Shown here piece by piece: positions 25,249 through 34,083 of a stretch of 38,436 bases of DNA (position 1 is the stretch's first letter; every line of letters starts with the position of its first letter). Source of the stretch: Ilumatobacteraceae bacterium (GTDB taxonomy: Bacteria > Actinomycetota > Acidimicrobiia > Acidimicrobiales > Ilumatobacteraceae). Made by a program: the position numbers and the translations under genes. The stretch lies in the NCBI GenBank assembly GCA_017859785.1, contig JAFMMJ010000014.1, positions 1-38,436 of the forward strand, in the 5' to 3' direction. The notes beneath the pieces were generated by a model. That model was given only the letters and a program-made list of their open reading frames with translations, made no database searches and was not told the DNA's origin.

Positions 25249-28200
25249 ATGTGCGGCATCGTCGGCGTGCTCGCCCGACGATGGGCTGGTGAGGTGCCAG
25301 AGGGCGCCGTGATCCTCGCTGATCTCGATCGGGCGGTTGCTGCTGCTGAGACGTTCGACATCGACCTGGTGCGCGGTTTGCTCGCTGATGTCGATCGACC
25401 GCTGCGCGCGGTCTCCGGAGTGCTCGCGGCCATCGCTGACCCCGACCTCGTGCCCTCACTATTGGAACGGCTCGACCGGCTGGAGGTGCTCGTCGATCGG
25501 GCCGAGATCGACACCGAGGTGATGGCGGCCTCTTTCGGCGACGACGAGATCGAACGGAGAGCAGCCGGGTTCGTGGGGATCAGGGATCTCTGTTGGGCCC
25601 TCCGGAACGACCGCTGCGGCCTGATCCGCTCGGTGCTCGAGCTCGCCGGGGCCGGCGCCCCGACATCCGCCGTCGAGGCGTATGTGTCGATCCAGCAGAC
25701 GCTCGGCGCCATCGACCGGCTCGAGGTGCGCGGTCGCGACTCGGCCGGTGTGCACGTGATGGTGAGTGGGCATGATCTCGACCTGCCAGCGCTCGCTGAG
25801 ACGATTCGAGCGCGATCGGTCGACCCGCTCTATCAGTCCGGCGCCGTTCGCGTCGCGGGAGATGTGCTGTCCTTCGTCTACAAGGCAGCTGCCGAGATCG
25901 GTGAGCTCGGCGACAACACTCGGGCGATCCGCGAGCAGATCCTCGCCGACGACCTGCTCCGCTCGGCGGTGTCGGCCGCGGGAGCGAGCGCGACGGTGCT
26001 CGCCCACACCCGCTGGGCCAGTGTCGGCGTCATCTCCGAGCCGAACGCCCATCCGGTCAACAGCGAGGAGCTCGAGTCGACCGGCGGTCAGCCGTACGTC
26101 GTCGCGGCGCTCAACGGCGACGTCGACAACCACGCCGATCTCCGCGTCCGCCATGGCCTCCGGATTCACGGTCAGATCACCACCGATGCGAAACCGATCC
26201 CGGCGCTCGTCTCCCGGCGGCTCGCTGAAGGTCTCGAGCCATCTGAGGCCTTCCGACGCTCGGTCAACGAGTTTGAGGGCTCGGTCGCGATCGCGGCCAC
26301 CTCCGCGACCGATGCCGGCTCGCTCCTACTTGCGTTGAGAGGCAGTGGTCAGGGGCTGTTCGTCGGGATCGCCGACGATCGCTTCATCGTCGCCTCCGAG
26401 CCGTACGGCGTGGTCGAGGAGACCGAGCGCTTCGTGCGGATGGATGGAGAGAACGGTGGCGAGGTGCTCGCCCTCGATGCCAGTCGCGCCGGCACCCTCG
26501 AAGGGATTCGGCGTTGGCGTTATGACGGGGTCGAGGCGCCGATCGGTGATGGCGAGGTCCAGATCGCCGAGGTGACCACCCGCGACATCGACCGAGGGAG
26601 CGCGCCGCACTTCCTACTGAAGGAGATCACGGAGGCACCCACTTCGCTTCGCAAGACCCTGCGCGGGCGGATCGTCCGCGACAGCGACGGAGTGGCTCGC
26701 GCCTCGCTCGGAGAAGCCTCCCTTCCGACTCGGATCCGTGAACGCCTCGCCGACGGTTCGATCCGCCGCATCCGAGTCATTGGGCAGGGCACGGCCGCTG
26801 TGGCCGGTCAGGGGGCAGCGGCCCTGCTGGAGGAACTCGGCGGCGGGACGCTCGATATCGCAGCGGTCACCGCCACCGAGGTGTCGGGTTTCCAGATGCG
26901 CGCCGATATGTCCGACACGCTGGCCATCGCCGTCAGCCAGAGCGGAACGACCACCGATACCAACCGCACGGTCGACTTGCTTCGCTCCCGCGGTGCGGCC
27001 GTGATCGGCATCGTCAATCGACGGAACAGTGATCTCGTCGACAAGTCGGACGGCATCGTCTACACCTCCGACGGACGAGACGTGGAGATGAGCGTCGCCT
27101 CGACGAAGGCCTTCTACTCCCAGATTGCCGCCGGAGCCCTGTTGGCCTGCGCGATCACCGAGGCAGCCAAGGTCGGCGACGACACCCGGCGCCATCGCCT
27201 GTTGGAGCACCTTGAGGCCCTACCGGACGCTCTGGTGCGGGTTCTCGAGCAGCGACCGGCCATCGCCGAGGCCGCCCAGCGTCTCGCCCCCGGGAAGCGT
27301 TATTGGGCCGTCGTCGGCAACGGCCCGAACCGGGTGGCGGCCAACGAGGTGCGGATCAAGCTGAGTGAGCTCTGCTACAAGTCGATCGCCTCTGACATCA
27401 CCGAGGACAAGAAGCACATCGACCTGTCCTCGGAGCCGCTGATCTTCGTGTGCGCCGCCGGGCTCGACGGGTCGACCGCTGATGATGTCGCCAAGGAGAC
27501 GGCGATCTTCAGCGCTCATAAGGCGACCGCGGTGGTGGTCGCCGATGAGGGCGAGACCCGGTTTGTGGCCCCAGCGGTCATTGGTGTTCCGAGGGTGGAC
27601 CCGAGCCTCGGGTTCGTGCTCTCCGCGATGGTTGGCCACCTCTTCGGCTACGAGGCGGCGCGCGCCATCGACGACTCGGCCCGTCCGCTCCGGCTTGCTC
27701 GCGAGGCCATCGAGCAGGCCGTTGCCGAGAGCGCCAGCGGCGACGAGGTCATCGTCCGACTGCGGACCACCCTGCCGCTCGCGCTCGCCGACTTCGAGTC
27801 CGGACTCCGGGCCGGGCGATACGACGGCCATCTGGAGGCCTCCACCGCGGTTCGTCTCACCGGCCTCGTCGCGAACCTGCTCTCCGATCGACCGGTCGAG
27901 CAGTTCAGCGCGGCGACCGGAAAGGTCGGAACCCCCGGCCTGCTCATCGACGATGTGGTGATCGCCCTCACCCGAGCGATCGAGGAACTCACCCGACCTA
28001 TCGACGCGATCAAGCATCAGGCCAAGACGGTGACCGTCGGCATTTCTCGCAGTGACGAAGAGGTGCTCGACCGGCCGCTCGTGCAAGCGGCGCTCCGCGC
28101 TGGTGCGGGCCGGGACGTGCTCGCCTACCGCACCTTGCGCGTGCTCGCGGCCCTTGATCCCGCTGTCGAGGCTGTCACCGGTTACACCCGCTACGACATC

Positions 28201-28608
28201 GACGGCGAGGCGATCTCGATCATCGACCGCGACGGCATCTCACGGGACCTCCCGAGCCGTGTCGAGGGTGAGGGTGTCCTGCGTGGCACGAAGCACCGGG
28301 TGGCCGAGAATCGCGAGGTGCTCGTGGCCCGCGGGCGTCGTGATGGTCGCATTGTGATCCTCGTTCCCGAAGTGAAGGGGAGTACCTGCACTGGCATCAC
28401 GCTGCTGCACGTCGCCCTCCGAGACCGTCTCGACCCGAGCGCCGCCCGAGGCGTGCTGCAGGGTTACGACCAGCGTTTCGACCGCCTTGTCGACTGGGTC
28501 ACCGAGACCGAGGGCTCGTTCGATGAGTCGGTTCTCGCGCGGATCGATGTCGCCGACCTCCTCATCTCACCCATTTCCGAAACCGCTGACCACTGGATCA
28601 CCGGCTGA
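25249..28608 (+). CDS. glmS: Very large GlmS-like glutamine amidotransferase/isomerase with extra domains
   Basis: 1,119 residues from ATG 25249, against about 600 for ordinary GlmS, which makes glucosamine-6-phosphate from fructose-6-phosphate and glutamine. ATG 25249 gives MCGIVGVL, so the cysteine becomes the N-terminal nucleophile; ATG 25243 would add Met-Ser. In MSM-numbering (add 2) the amidotransferase part has RGRDSAG (163-169), HTRWAS (255-260), LNGDVDN (290-296) and TTDAK (313-317). SIS domain 1 has SQSGTT (565-570) and VASTKAF (618-624). SIS domain 2 holds Glu709 and His725, 16 residues apart as in E. coli GlmS Glu488/His504. QAKTVTV with Lys928 resembles the terminal AKSVTV of GlmS. 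About 135 extra residues follow the N-terminal CGIVGV, more precede Lys928, and about 190 follow it. GlmS function is inferred from these residues and from adjacent glmM. Confidence 0.8.
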   Translation: MCGIVGVLARRWAGEVPEGAVILADLDRAVAAAETFDIDLVRGLLADVDRPLRAVSGVLAAIADPDLVPSLLERLDRLEVLVDRAEIDTEVMAASFGDDEIERRAAGFVGIRDLCWALRNDRCGLIRSVLELAGAGAPTSAVEAYVSIQQTLGAIDRLEVRGRDSAGVHVMVSGHDLDLPALAETIRARSVDPLYQSGAVRVAGDVLSFVYKAAAEIGELGDNTRAIREQILADDLLRSAVSAAGASATVLAHTRWASVGVISEPNAHPVNSEELESTGGQPYVVAALNGDVDNHADLRVRHGLRIHGQITTDAKPIPALVSRRLAEGLEPSEAFRRSVNEFEGSVAIAATSATDAGSLLLALRGSGQGLFVGIADDRFIVASEPYGVVEETERFVRMDGENGGEVLALDASRAGTLEGIRRWRYDGVEAPIGDGEVQIAEVTTRDIDRGSAPHFLLKEITEAPTSLRKTLRGRIVRDSDGVARASLGEASLPTRIRERLADGSIRRIRVIGQGTAAVAGQGAAALLEELGGGTLDIAAVTATEVSGFQMRADMSDTLAIAVSQSGTTTDTNRTVDLLRSRGAAVIGIVNRRNSDLVDKSDGIVYTSDGRDVEMSVASTKAFYSQIAAGALLACAITEAAKVGDDTRRHRLLEHLEALPDALVRVLEQRPAIAEAAQRLAPGKRYWAVVGNGPNRVAANEVRIKLSELCYKSIASDITEDKKHIDLSSEPLIFVCAAGLDGSTADDVAKETAIFSAHKATAVVVADEGETRFVAPAVIGVPRVDPSLGFVLSAMVGHLFGYEAARAIDDSARPLRLAREAIEQAVAESASGDEVIVRLRTTLPLALADFESGLRAGRYDGHLEASTAVRLTGLVANLLSDRPVEQFSAATGKVGTPGLLIDDVVIALTRAIEELTRPIDAIKHQAKTVTVGISRSDEEVLDRPLVQAALRAGAGRDVLAYRTLRVLAALDPAVEAVTGYTRYDIDGEAISIIDRDGISRDLPSRVEGEGVLRGTKHRVAENREVLVARGRRDGRIVILVPEVKGSTCTGITLLHVALRDRLDPSAARGVLQGYDQRFDRLVDWVTETEGSFDESVLARIDVADLLISPISETADHWITG

Positions 28609-28626
28609 GGCCGTGGGAGCGCCCTG

Positions 28627-28992
28627 GTGATCGGGATCGGTGTCGACGTCGTCGAGATCGAGCGGTTCCGTCGATCGCTCGAGCGCACACCCTCGATGCG
28701 CGATCGACTGTTCACCGTGGGAGAACTCGCTGCCCTCGCTGATCGCGTCGACCCGGTGCCCGGCCTGGCCGCGCGCTTCGCCGCTCGGGAGGCGACCATG
28801 AAATCGCTTGGGCTCGGGCTCGGCGCGTTCGGATTTCACGATGTGTGGGTGCGTCGTCTCGAGGGAGGCGCTCCTGAGTTGGTGGTGGAGGGTCGCGCGC
28901 TCCAGCTCGCTACCGCCGCCGGAGTCGGCCGATGGCATCTCAGCCTGTCCCATGTCGACTCGGTCGCGGTCGCTTACGTGGTGGCCGAGTGA
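28627..28992 (+). CDS. acpS: Holo-[acyl-carrier-protein] synthase
   Basis: 121 residues from GTG. It transfers 4'-phosphopantetheine from CoA to acyl carrier protein. Hallmarks are GIGVDVVEIERFRRSL with Asp7, the magnesium-binding FAAREATMKSLGLG, and the C-terminal WHLSLSHVDSVAVAYVVAE. Normal length. It starts 18 nt after the glmS-like gene, and its stop is overlapped by the alr GTG. Confidence 0.95.
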   Translation: MIGIGVDVVEIERFRRSLERTPSMRDRLFTVGELAALADRVDPVPGLAARFAAREATMKSLGLGLGAFGFHDVWVRRLEGGAPELVVEGRALQLATAAGVGRWHLSLSHVDSVAVAYVVAE

Positions 28993-30095
28993 GTCCGGAT
29001 CGGGCGGAGGTGGTCGTCGACCTCGACGCGATCGCCGAGAACGTCGCGCTCACCCTCGAGCGGGTGGCTCCGGCGCAGGTGTGGGCAGTCGTCAAGGCCG
29101 ATGCTTACGGGCATGGGGATGTCGCGGTCGCGGCCGCGGCGCTGACCGCCGGTGCATCCGGGTTGTGCGTCGCGACGGTCGAGGAGGGGGAGCGAATCCG
29201 CTCCGCCGGTATCGACGCGCCGGTGCTACTCCTCAGCCAGCAGAGTCCGCGCGTGGCTGAGCGGATCGTCGCGGCTCGGCTGACACCGACCCTCTATGCG
29301 GTTGACGCCATGGACGCTTTGGTGAGCGCCGGAGCGAAGGACCTCCCGGTCCATGTGAAGGTCGACACCGGAATGCAGCGGGTCGGGGTGCGTCCCGACG
29401 GGCTCTCCCAACTCGTCGCCGCCCTCACCGAACGCTCGCCGGCTCTGCGTCTCGAAGGGATCTACACGCATCTCGCGGTCGCCGACCGGATCGACGATCC
29501 AGGCACGAACGAGCAGTTGGAGCGATTCGAGACAGCGCTCGCCGAACTCGATCTCGACGGCGTGCTCATCCACGCGGCCAACTCCGCTGGTGCGCTCGTC
29601 CATCCGGGCTCGCGTCAAGATCTGGTGCGACTCGGGATCGCAATGTACGGGCTGTCACCCGGCGACGACCTGACGGCTGAGAAGCTCGGACTCCGGCCTG
29701 CGCTCACCCTTCGCGCCCGTGTGGGTCATGTGAAGCGGGTGGATGCTGGATCCTCGATCTCGTATGGCTGGCGGCACACCTTCGACCGCGCGACGACGGT
29801 GGCCACCGTTCCAATCGGATACGCCGACGGGGTGCCCCGCCGACTGTCCTCCCTCGGTGGTGAAGTGCTCATCGGTGGTCGTCGCCATCGGATGGTCGGC
29901 GTCGTGACGATGGACCAGTTGATGGTCGATGTCGGCGACGCGCCGGTCGCTGTCGACGACGAGGTGGTGCTCATTGGCAGTCAAGGCGGTGAGCGGATCG
30001 GGGTCGCCGAGTGGAGCGCGATGCTCGGGACCATCGACTACGAGGTGGTCTGCGGGATCTCCGCACGGGTGCCCCGCCGTAGCATCGGGGGCTAA
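28989..30095 (+). CDS. alr: Alanine racemase
   Basis: 368 residues from the GTG overlapping the acpS stop (GTGA). A PLP enzyme that makes D-alanine for peptidoglycan. The PLP lysine is Lys36 in VWAVVKADAYGHG. The opposing catalytic tyrosine is Tyr258 in SISYGWRHTF. HVKVDTGMQRVGV and VPIGYADGVPRRLS are family motifs, and a C-terminal beta domain includes MVGVVTMDQLMVDVG. In-frame sequence upstream of the GTG lies inside acpS. The tsaE ATG follows the TAA with no gap. Confidence 0.96.
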   Translation: MSPDRAEVVVDLDAIAENVALTLERVAPAQVWAVVKADAYGHGDVAVAAAALTAGASGLCVATVEEGERIRSAGIDAPVLLLSQQSPRVAERIVAARLTPTLYAVDAMDALVSAGAKDLPVHVKVDTGMQRVGVRPDGLSQLVAALTERSPALRLEGIYTHLAVADRIDDPGTNEQLERFETALAELDLDGVLIHAANSAGALVHPGSRQDLVRLGIAMYGLSPGDDLTAEKLGLRPALTLRARVGHVKRVDAGSSISYGWRHTFDRATTVATVPIGYADGVPRRLSSLGGEVLIGGRRHRMVGVVTMDQLMVDVGDAPVAVDDEVVLIGSQGGERIGVAEWSAMLGTIDYEVVCGISARVPRRSIGG

Positions 30096-30590
30096 ATGCG
30101 TCTCATCTCGTCGAGTGCCGAGGAGACCCGCGAGATCGCTGCCGCGGTCGCCGGAGTCTGCAGGTCGGGCGACACGGTGCTGCTCTCGGGCGAGATGGGG
30201 GCGGGCAAGACCGTGTTCGCACAGGGATTCGGGGCTGCTCTCGGCGTTCGTGAGGCGATCACTTCGCCAACCTTCACGTTGGTGAACAGCCATCCGGCGG
30301 ACGGACTCACCCTTCATCACGCCGACCTCTACCGGCTCGACCGAACCTCGGAGATCGCCGACTTGGCCCTCGCCGAACTCGCCGAGTTCGACGGCATCGT
30401 GCTGATTGAGTGGGGCGAGGTGACGGCCGATGAGGTGCCCGGGCACCTGTCAATCCACATCAGCCCCGGCGACCCTGACGAGTCTGAGGACCGACGTGAA
30501 TTCGAACTGTCCTCCTCGGGGGAGCGTTGGGTGGGTCGATGGGACCGACTCCGGGAACGCCTCGCTGTCTTCTCGGAGGGGTCATGTTGA
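30096..30590 (+). CDS. tsaE: tRNA t6A biosynthesis ATPase TsaE
   Basis: 164 residues. The P-loop is GEMGAGKT (32-39). ITSPTFTLVNSHPA (switch region), HHADLYRLDRTSEIADL and VLIEWGE are the other family motifs. TsaE binds the TsaB-TsaD pair and its ATPase activity is needed for repeated rounds of t6A37 formation on ANN-decoding tRNAs. It sits directly between alr and tsaB. Confidence 0.95.
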   Translation: MRLISSSAEETREIAAAVAGVCRSGDTVLLSGEMGAGKTVFAQGFGAALGVREAITSPTFTLVNSHPADGLTLHHADLYRLDRTSEIADLALAELAEFDGIVLIEWGEVTADEVPGHLSIHISPGDPDESEDRREFELSSSGERWVGRWDRLRERLAVFSEGSC

Positions 30591-31279
30591 TCCTCGCGAT
30601 CGAGACCGCGACCGAGTCGGTCGGCGTCGCACTTGGCGGACGCGATGGTGTGCTCGCCTCGGTGACGATCGCCCGAGGGCGTCGCCACGGCGAGACGTTG
30701 GCGCCGGCTATTCAGTTCGCTTGTCGGCACGCTGGGGTGGAGTTGCCTGACCTCGACGCGGTGGCGGTCGACATCGGACCGGGTCTCTTCACCGGTATGC
30801 GGGTCGGGATCGCCACCGCGAAGGCGCTCGCGATGGCTCTGGATATCCCTGTCGTGCCGGTCACCTCGCTCGAGTCGCTGGCCGAGTCCGCCCGATCGCA
30901 CCACGGCCTTGTCGTGCCGGTAGTCGACGCGCGCAAAGGGGAGGTGTTCTGGTCGATGCACCGCGCGGACTCCGAGGGAGTCACGGCTCTGAGTGAGCCG
31001 TCGATCGGTTCGGTCGATGATCTCTTGGCAGCCCTCGGCGAGCGCGGGCAGCATGCCCTCTGTCTCGGCGACGGCGCCCACCGCCACGCCACCGCCCTTC
31101 GCGATGGGGCGGATTGCGTCGTCGCCGAGGAACGTCACCCATCGGCTGAGGTGCTCGTCACGATCGGCGCGAGGAGAGCGCTTCGCGAGGAATGGTCGAC
31201 CGCTGATCTGGTGACACCGCTGTATCTGCGGCGCCCCGACGCGGAGATCAACTGGGAGACCCGGGAGGTCCGCGCGTGA
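30584..31279 (+). CDS. tsaB: tRNA t6A biosynthesis protein TsaB
   Basis: 231 residues from ATG 30584, which overlaps tsaE by 7 nt and has GGAGGGG just upstream. It has an ASKHA fold: MLILAIETATESVGVALGG is the phosphate-1 strand, DLDAVAVDIGPGLFTGMRVG follows, and VVPVVDARKGEVFWSMH is typical of TsaB. It dimerises with TsaD. Its stop is overlapped by the next GTG. Confidence 0.94.
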   Translation: MLILAIETATESVGVALGGRDGVLASVTIARGRRHGETLAPAIQFACRHAGVELPDLDAVAVDIGPGLFTGMRVGIATAKALAMALDIPVVPVTSLESLAESARSHHGLVVPVVDARKGEVFWSMHRADSEGVTALSEPSIGSVDDLLAALGERGQHALCLGDGAHRHATALRDGADCVVAEERHPSAEVLVTIGARRALREEWSTADLVTPLYLRRPDAEINWETREVRA

Positions 31280-31827
31280 ACGCCGTGCGGCTACCTGCTA
31301 CGCGCTCATCAGAGACGCGGATCGTCCCGATGTCCCGACGCCACATCCCCCGCGCGGTCGAACTTGAGACGCAGGCCTATCCGCGCGGATGGTCGCGTTC
31401 GGTATTCCGTTCCGAACTCGACCAGGTCGGGCGTGGCGGCCGGCGTTATCTCGCCGCCGTAGACGGTCGACGATTGGTTGGCTACGCCGGGTTATGGGTG
31501 GTCGCCGGCACGGGCGGCTCGGAGGCTCACATCACCAACGTCGTCGTCGATCCGGACCGTCGACGCTGCGGTGTCGCAACCCGATTGCTCATCGCCCTCG
31601 CCCGCGAGGCCCGAGCGTCCGGTGTGACTGGCTGGACCCTCGAGGTGCGGGCGTCAGCCACCGGCGCGCAAGACCTTTACCGGAAGTTCGGCTTCGCTCC
31701 GGCGGGTGTGAGAAAGGCCTATTACGAGCAAGGTGAGGACGCCGTCGTCATGTGGTGCCACTCCATCGGCGACGACGGCTACGACCACCTTCTCAACCAA
31801 CTCGAACTCGAGGAGCAGGGAGCGTGA
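31276..31827 (+). CDS. rimI: GNAT acetyltransferase, RimI family
   Basis: 183 residues from the GTG that overlaps the tsaB stop. The acetyl-CoA motif A is VVVDPDRRRCGVATRLLIAL, preceded by EAHITNVVV and followed by DLYRKFGFAPAGVRKAYYEQ. RimI enzymes acetylate protein N-termini, classically that of S18. The gene is almost always near tsaB/tsaD. The N-terminal 15 residues and C-terminal 20 are not part of the GNAT core. The true substrate is not evident from sequence. Confidence 0.9.
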   Translation: MNAVRLPATRSSETRIVPMSRRHIPRAVELETQAYPRGWSRSVFRSELDQVGRGGRRYLAAVDGRRLVGYAGLWVVAGTGGSEAHITNVVVDPDRRRCGVATRLLIALAREARASGVTGWTLEVRASATGAQDLYRKFGFAPAGVRKAYYEQGEDAVVMWCHSIGDDGYDHLLNQLELEEQGA

Positions 31828-32837
31828 GAGTCGACTCCGACACCTTGGTGCTCGGCATCGAGACGAGTTGCGATGAGACGGCGGCCGCCCTGGTGATGGG
31901 TGGAACCGATGTCATCTCCAGCGTGGTCTCAAGCCAGATCGACCTCCACGCGAGATTCGGCGGCGTTGTTCCTGAAGTGGCCGGTCGAGCGCATCTCGAG
32001 CAGATCACCCCCGTTGTGCGCGAGGCGATTGCCGCCGCCGGTGTTGACCCTCGCCGAATCGACGCGGTCGCCTGCACGGTCGGTCCCGGTCTGATCGGCG
32101 CCCTGCTCGTGGGTGTCTCGGCGGCGAAGGCTCTCGCTCTCGCCTGGGAGGTGCCCTTCGTCGGGGTCAACCACCTTGAGGCGCATCTCTACTCGGCGTT
32201 CCTCGAGGACGACTCCCTCGAGTTCCCGCTCGTGGTGCTGCTCGTGTCGGGGGGTCACACGCTCCTCATCGAGATGAGCGATCACGGTCAGTACCGCCTG
32301 CTCGGAGGCACGATCGACGACGCGGCCGGCGAGGCGTTCGACAAGGTCGCCCGCTATCTCGACCTCGGGTATCCGGGTGGCCCAGCGATCGATCGGGCGG
32401 CAACCGAAGGTGATCCCGAGGCGATCAGGTTCCCGCGCGCGATGTCCGACGGCGGGCTCGATTTCAGCTTCAGTGGGCTGAAAACGGCTGTCGTGAACCA
32501 TGTTCGTCGGCACCCTGAGGTCGACTCTCGCGATGTCGCGGCCTCGTTTCAAGCGGCGGTAGTCGATGTGCTGGTTGACAAGACCCGTCGCGCCGCGGCT
32601 CTCGTCGGCGCCACGGGAATTGTGCTCGGTGGTGGTGTGGCCGCGAACTCCGCACTGCGGAGAGATCTCGTCGCCGCTGGGGAGGCCGACGGACGGCGAG
32701 TGTTCCTTCCCGGTCGGGAGATGTGCACCGATAACGCGGCGATGATCGCCGCCGCTGGATGGCATCGTCTACGCGATGACGGCCCGAGCCCGTTGGATCT
32801 CGGCGCTGTTCCCTCGATGCCGATTCTCGAGTCCTGA
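31824..32837 (+). CDS. tsaD: tRNA N6-adenosine threonylcarbamoyltransferase TsaD
   Basis: 337 residues from GTG 31824, coupled to rimI by GTGA. It transfers threonylcarbamoyl from TC-AMP to A37. The metal-binding HLEAH (His117, His121) lies in GVNHLEAHLYSAF. ETSCDETAAALV, VGPGLIGALLVGVSAAKALA and LVSGGHTLL are further motifs. C-terminal GGGVAANSALR and PGREMCTDNAAMIA complete the ASKHA fold. Normal length. Confidence 0.96.
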   Translation: MRVDSDTLVLGIETSCDETAAALVMGGTDVISSVVSSQIDLHARFGGVVPEVAGRAHLEQITPVVREAIAAAGVDPRRIDAVACTVGPGLIGALLVGVSAAKALALAWEVPFVGVNHLEAHLYSAFLEDDSLEFPLVVLLVSGGHTLLIEMSDHGQYRLLGGTIDDAAGEAFDKVARYLDLGYPGGPAIDRAATEGDPEAIRFPRAMSDGGLDFSFSGLKTAVVNHVRRHPEVDSRDVAASFQAAVVDVLVDKTRRAAALVGATGIVLGGGVAANSALRRDLVAAGEADGRRVFLPGREMCTDNAAMIAAAGWHRLRDDGPSPLDLGAVPSMPILES

Positions 32838-32885
32838 GCTGCGCCACCCCTGGACGACTCGCGACCTTGAGAGGCGGGTCGTCGA

Positions 32886-32891
32886 TACCGT
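32886..32891 (+). promoter_or_regulatory. Possible -10 box for dusB
   Basis: TACCGT fits TANNNT and lies 7 nt before GTG 32899 (4 nt before ATG 32896). If real, dusB would have its own near-leaderless transcript in addition to read-through from tsaD. This is weaker than the TAG boxes elsewhere. Confidence 0.3.
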
Positions 32892-32895
32892 GGAG

Positions 32896-34083
32896 ATGGT
32901 GAGTCCAACGGCAACCGCGCCGACCCCGTTGCGTATCGGGTCGTTCACTCCGGCAGCGCCGGTCGTGCTCGCGCCGATGGCCGGGGTCACCAATGCCGCG
33001 TTTCGCCGGATTTGCCGCGAGTTCGCTCCCGGGCTCGTCTACGTGAACGAGATGGTGATGTCGGACGCGGTGGTTCATCGCAATCCGAAGACCGACCGGA
33101 TGATGACCTTCGCGGCCGATGAGCATCCACGATCCCTGCAGCTCTACGGGAGTGATCCGTCGAAAGTCGGTCAGGCCGTTGCCCGAGTGTGCGATGAGGG
33201 CCGTGTCGATCACATCGATCTCAACTTCGGCTGTCCGGCGGCCAAGGTGACCCGGCGAGGCGGAGGCGCGGCCGTTCCCGCGCGGCCCGCGTTGCTTCGC
33301 GCGATCGTGCGCGCGGCGGTCTCGGCCGCGTCGCCGCACGGCATTCCGGTGACGGCGAAGTTCCGCATGGGGCTCACCGACGGATTGCGAACCGATATCG
33401 ACGCAGGTTTGATCTGCGCTGACGAGGGTGTCAGTTGGGTCGCGCTCCACGCGCGCACCGTTGAGCAGCACTACGCGGGGGACGCTCGTTGGGAGGCGAT
33501 CGGCGCGCTTCGTGAGGCGGTGCGCAGCGCAGGTCATGAGATTCCCGTGCTCGGCAATGGGGACATCTGGGAGGCGCGCGACGCGGTCGAGATGATGAGG
33601 GTCACCGACTGCGACGGTGTGGTGATCGGTCGTGGTTGCCTCGGGCGGCCCTGGCTGTTCGCTCATCTCGTCGATGTTCTCGCCGGCCGCCCGGCACCGG
33701 ACCATCCGCCCCTCAGCGAGGTGCTCTCCACCATGCGCCGGCACGCCGCTCTGCTCATCGAGTCGCGCAGTGACGATGGTGGCGAAGTGCACGCGATGCG
33801 CGACTTCCGCAAACACACCTCCTGGTATGTCACCGGCTATCCGGTCGGTCCGGATGCGCGACGTCGTCTATCCCAGGTGTCGACGCTCGCCGAACTCGAC
33901 GACGTGCTCGCCGACCTCGACGGCGGACTTCGTCTGGTGGAAGGGGGCGCGCGGATCAAGCGTGGCCACACCAACGGACCCATCCGAGTGGCCCTGCCCG
34001 ACGGATTCCTTGATGCGCCCGACGCGCGAACCGACCTCACGGTGCCCGACGACGCTGATGTGGCGGCGGTGTCCGGTGGCTGA
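32896..34083 (+). CDS. dusB: tRNA-dihydrouridine synthase
   Basis: 395 residues from ATG 32896. GTG 32899 is an equally possible start one codon later, and a frame open back to 32776 lies within tsaD. An FMN enzyme of TIM-barrel fold that reduces uridines in tRNA. It has [27 protein letters not shown], and the catalytic Cys113 in [35 protein letters not shown] and [15 protein letters not shown] bind FMN phosphate. The C-terminal helical domain has [13 protein letters not shown]. It lies between tsaD and maf, overlapping maf by 8 nt. Confidence 0.93.
   Translation: MVSPTATAPTPLRIGSFTPAAPVVLAPMAGVTNAAFRRICREFAPGLVYVNEMVMSDAVVHRNPKTDRMMTFAADEHPRSLQLYGSDPSKVGQAVARVCDEGRVDHIDLNFGCPAAKVTRRGGGAAVPARPALLRAIVRAAVSAASPHGIPVTAKFRMGLTDGLRTDIDAGLICADEGVSWVALHARTVEQHYAGDARWEAIGALREAVRSAGHEIPVLGNGDIWEARDAVEMMRVTDCDGVVIGRGCLGRPWLFAHLVDVLAGRPAPDHPPLSEVLSTMRRHAALLIESRSDDGGEVHAMRDFRKHTSWYVTGYPVGPDARRRLSQVSTLAELDDVLADLDGGLRLVEGGARIKRGHTNGPIRVALPDGFLDAPDARTDLTVPDDADVAAVSGG

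Noticed and set aside
32776-32895. An N-terminal extension of dusB starting inside tsaD
   Set aside because: The 40 extra residues overlap conserved tsaD sequence and do not resemble Dus proteins. The ATG at 32896 or GTG at 32899 gives a normal start.
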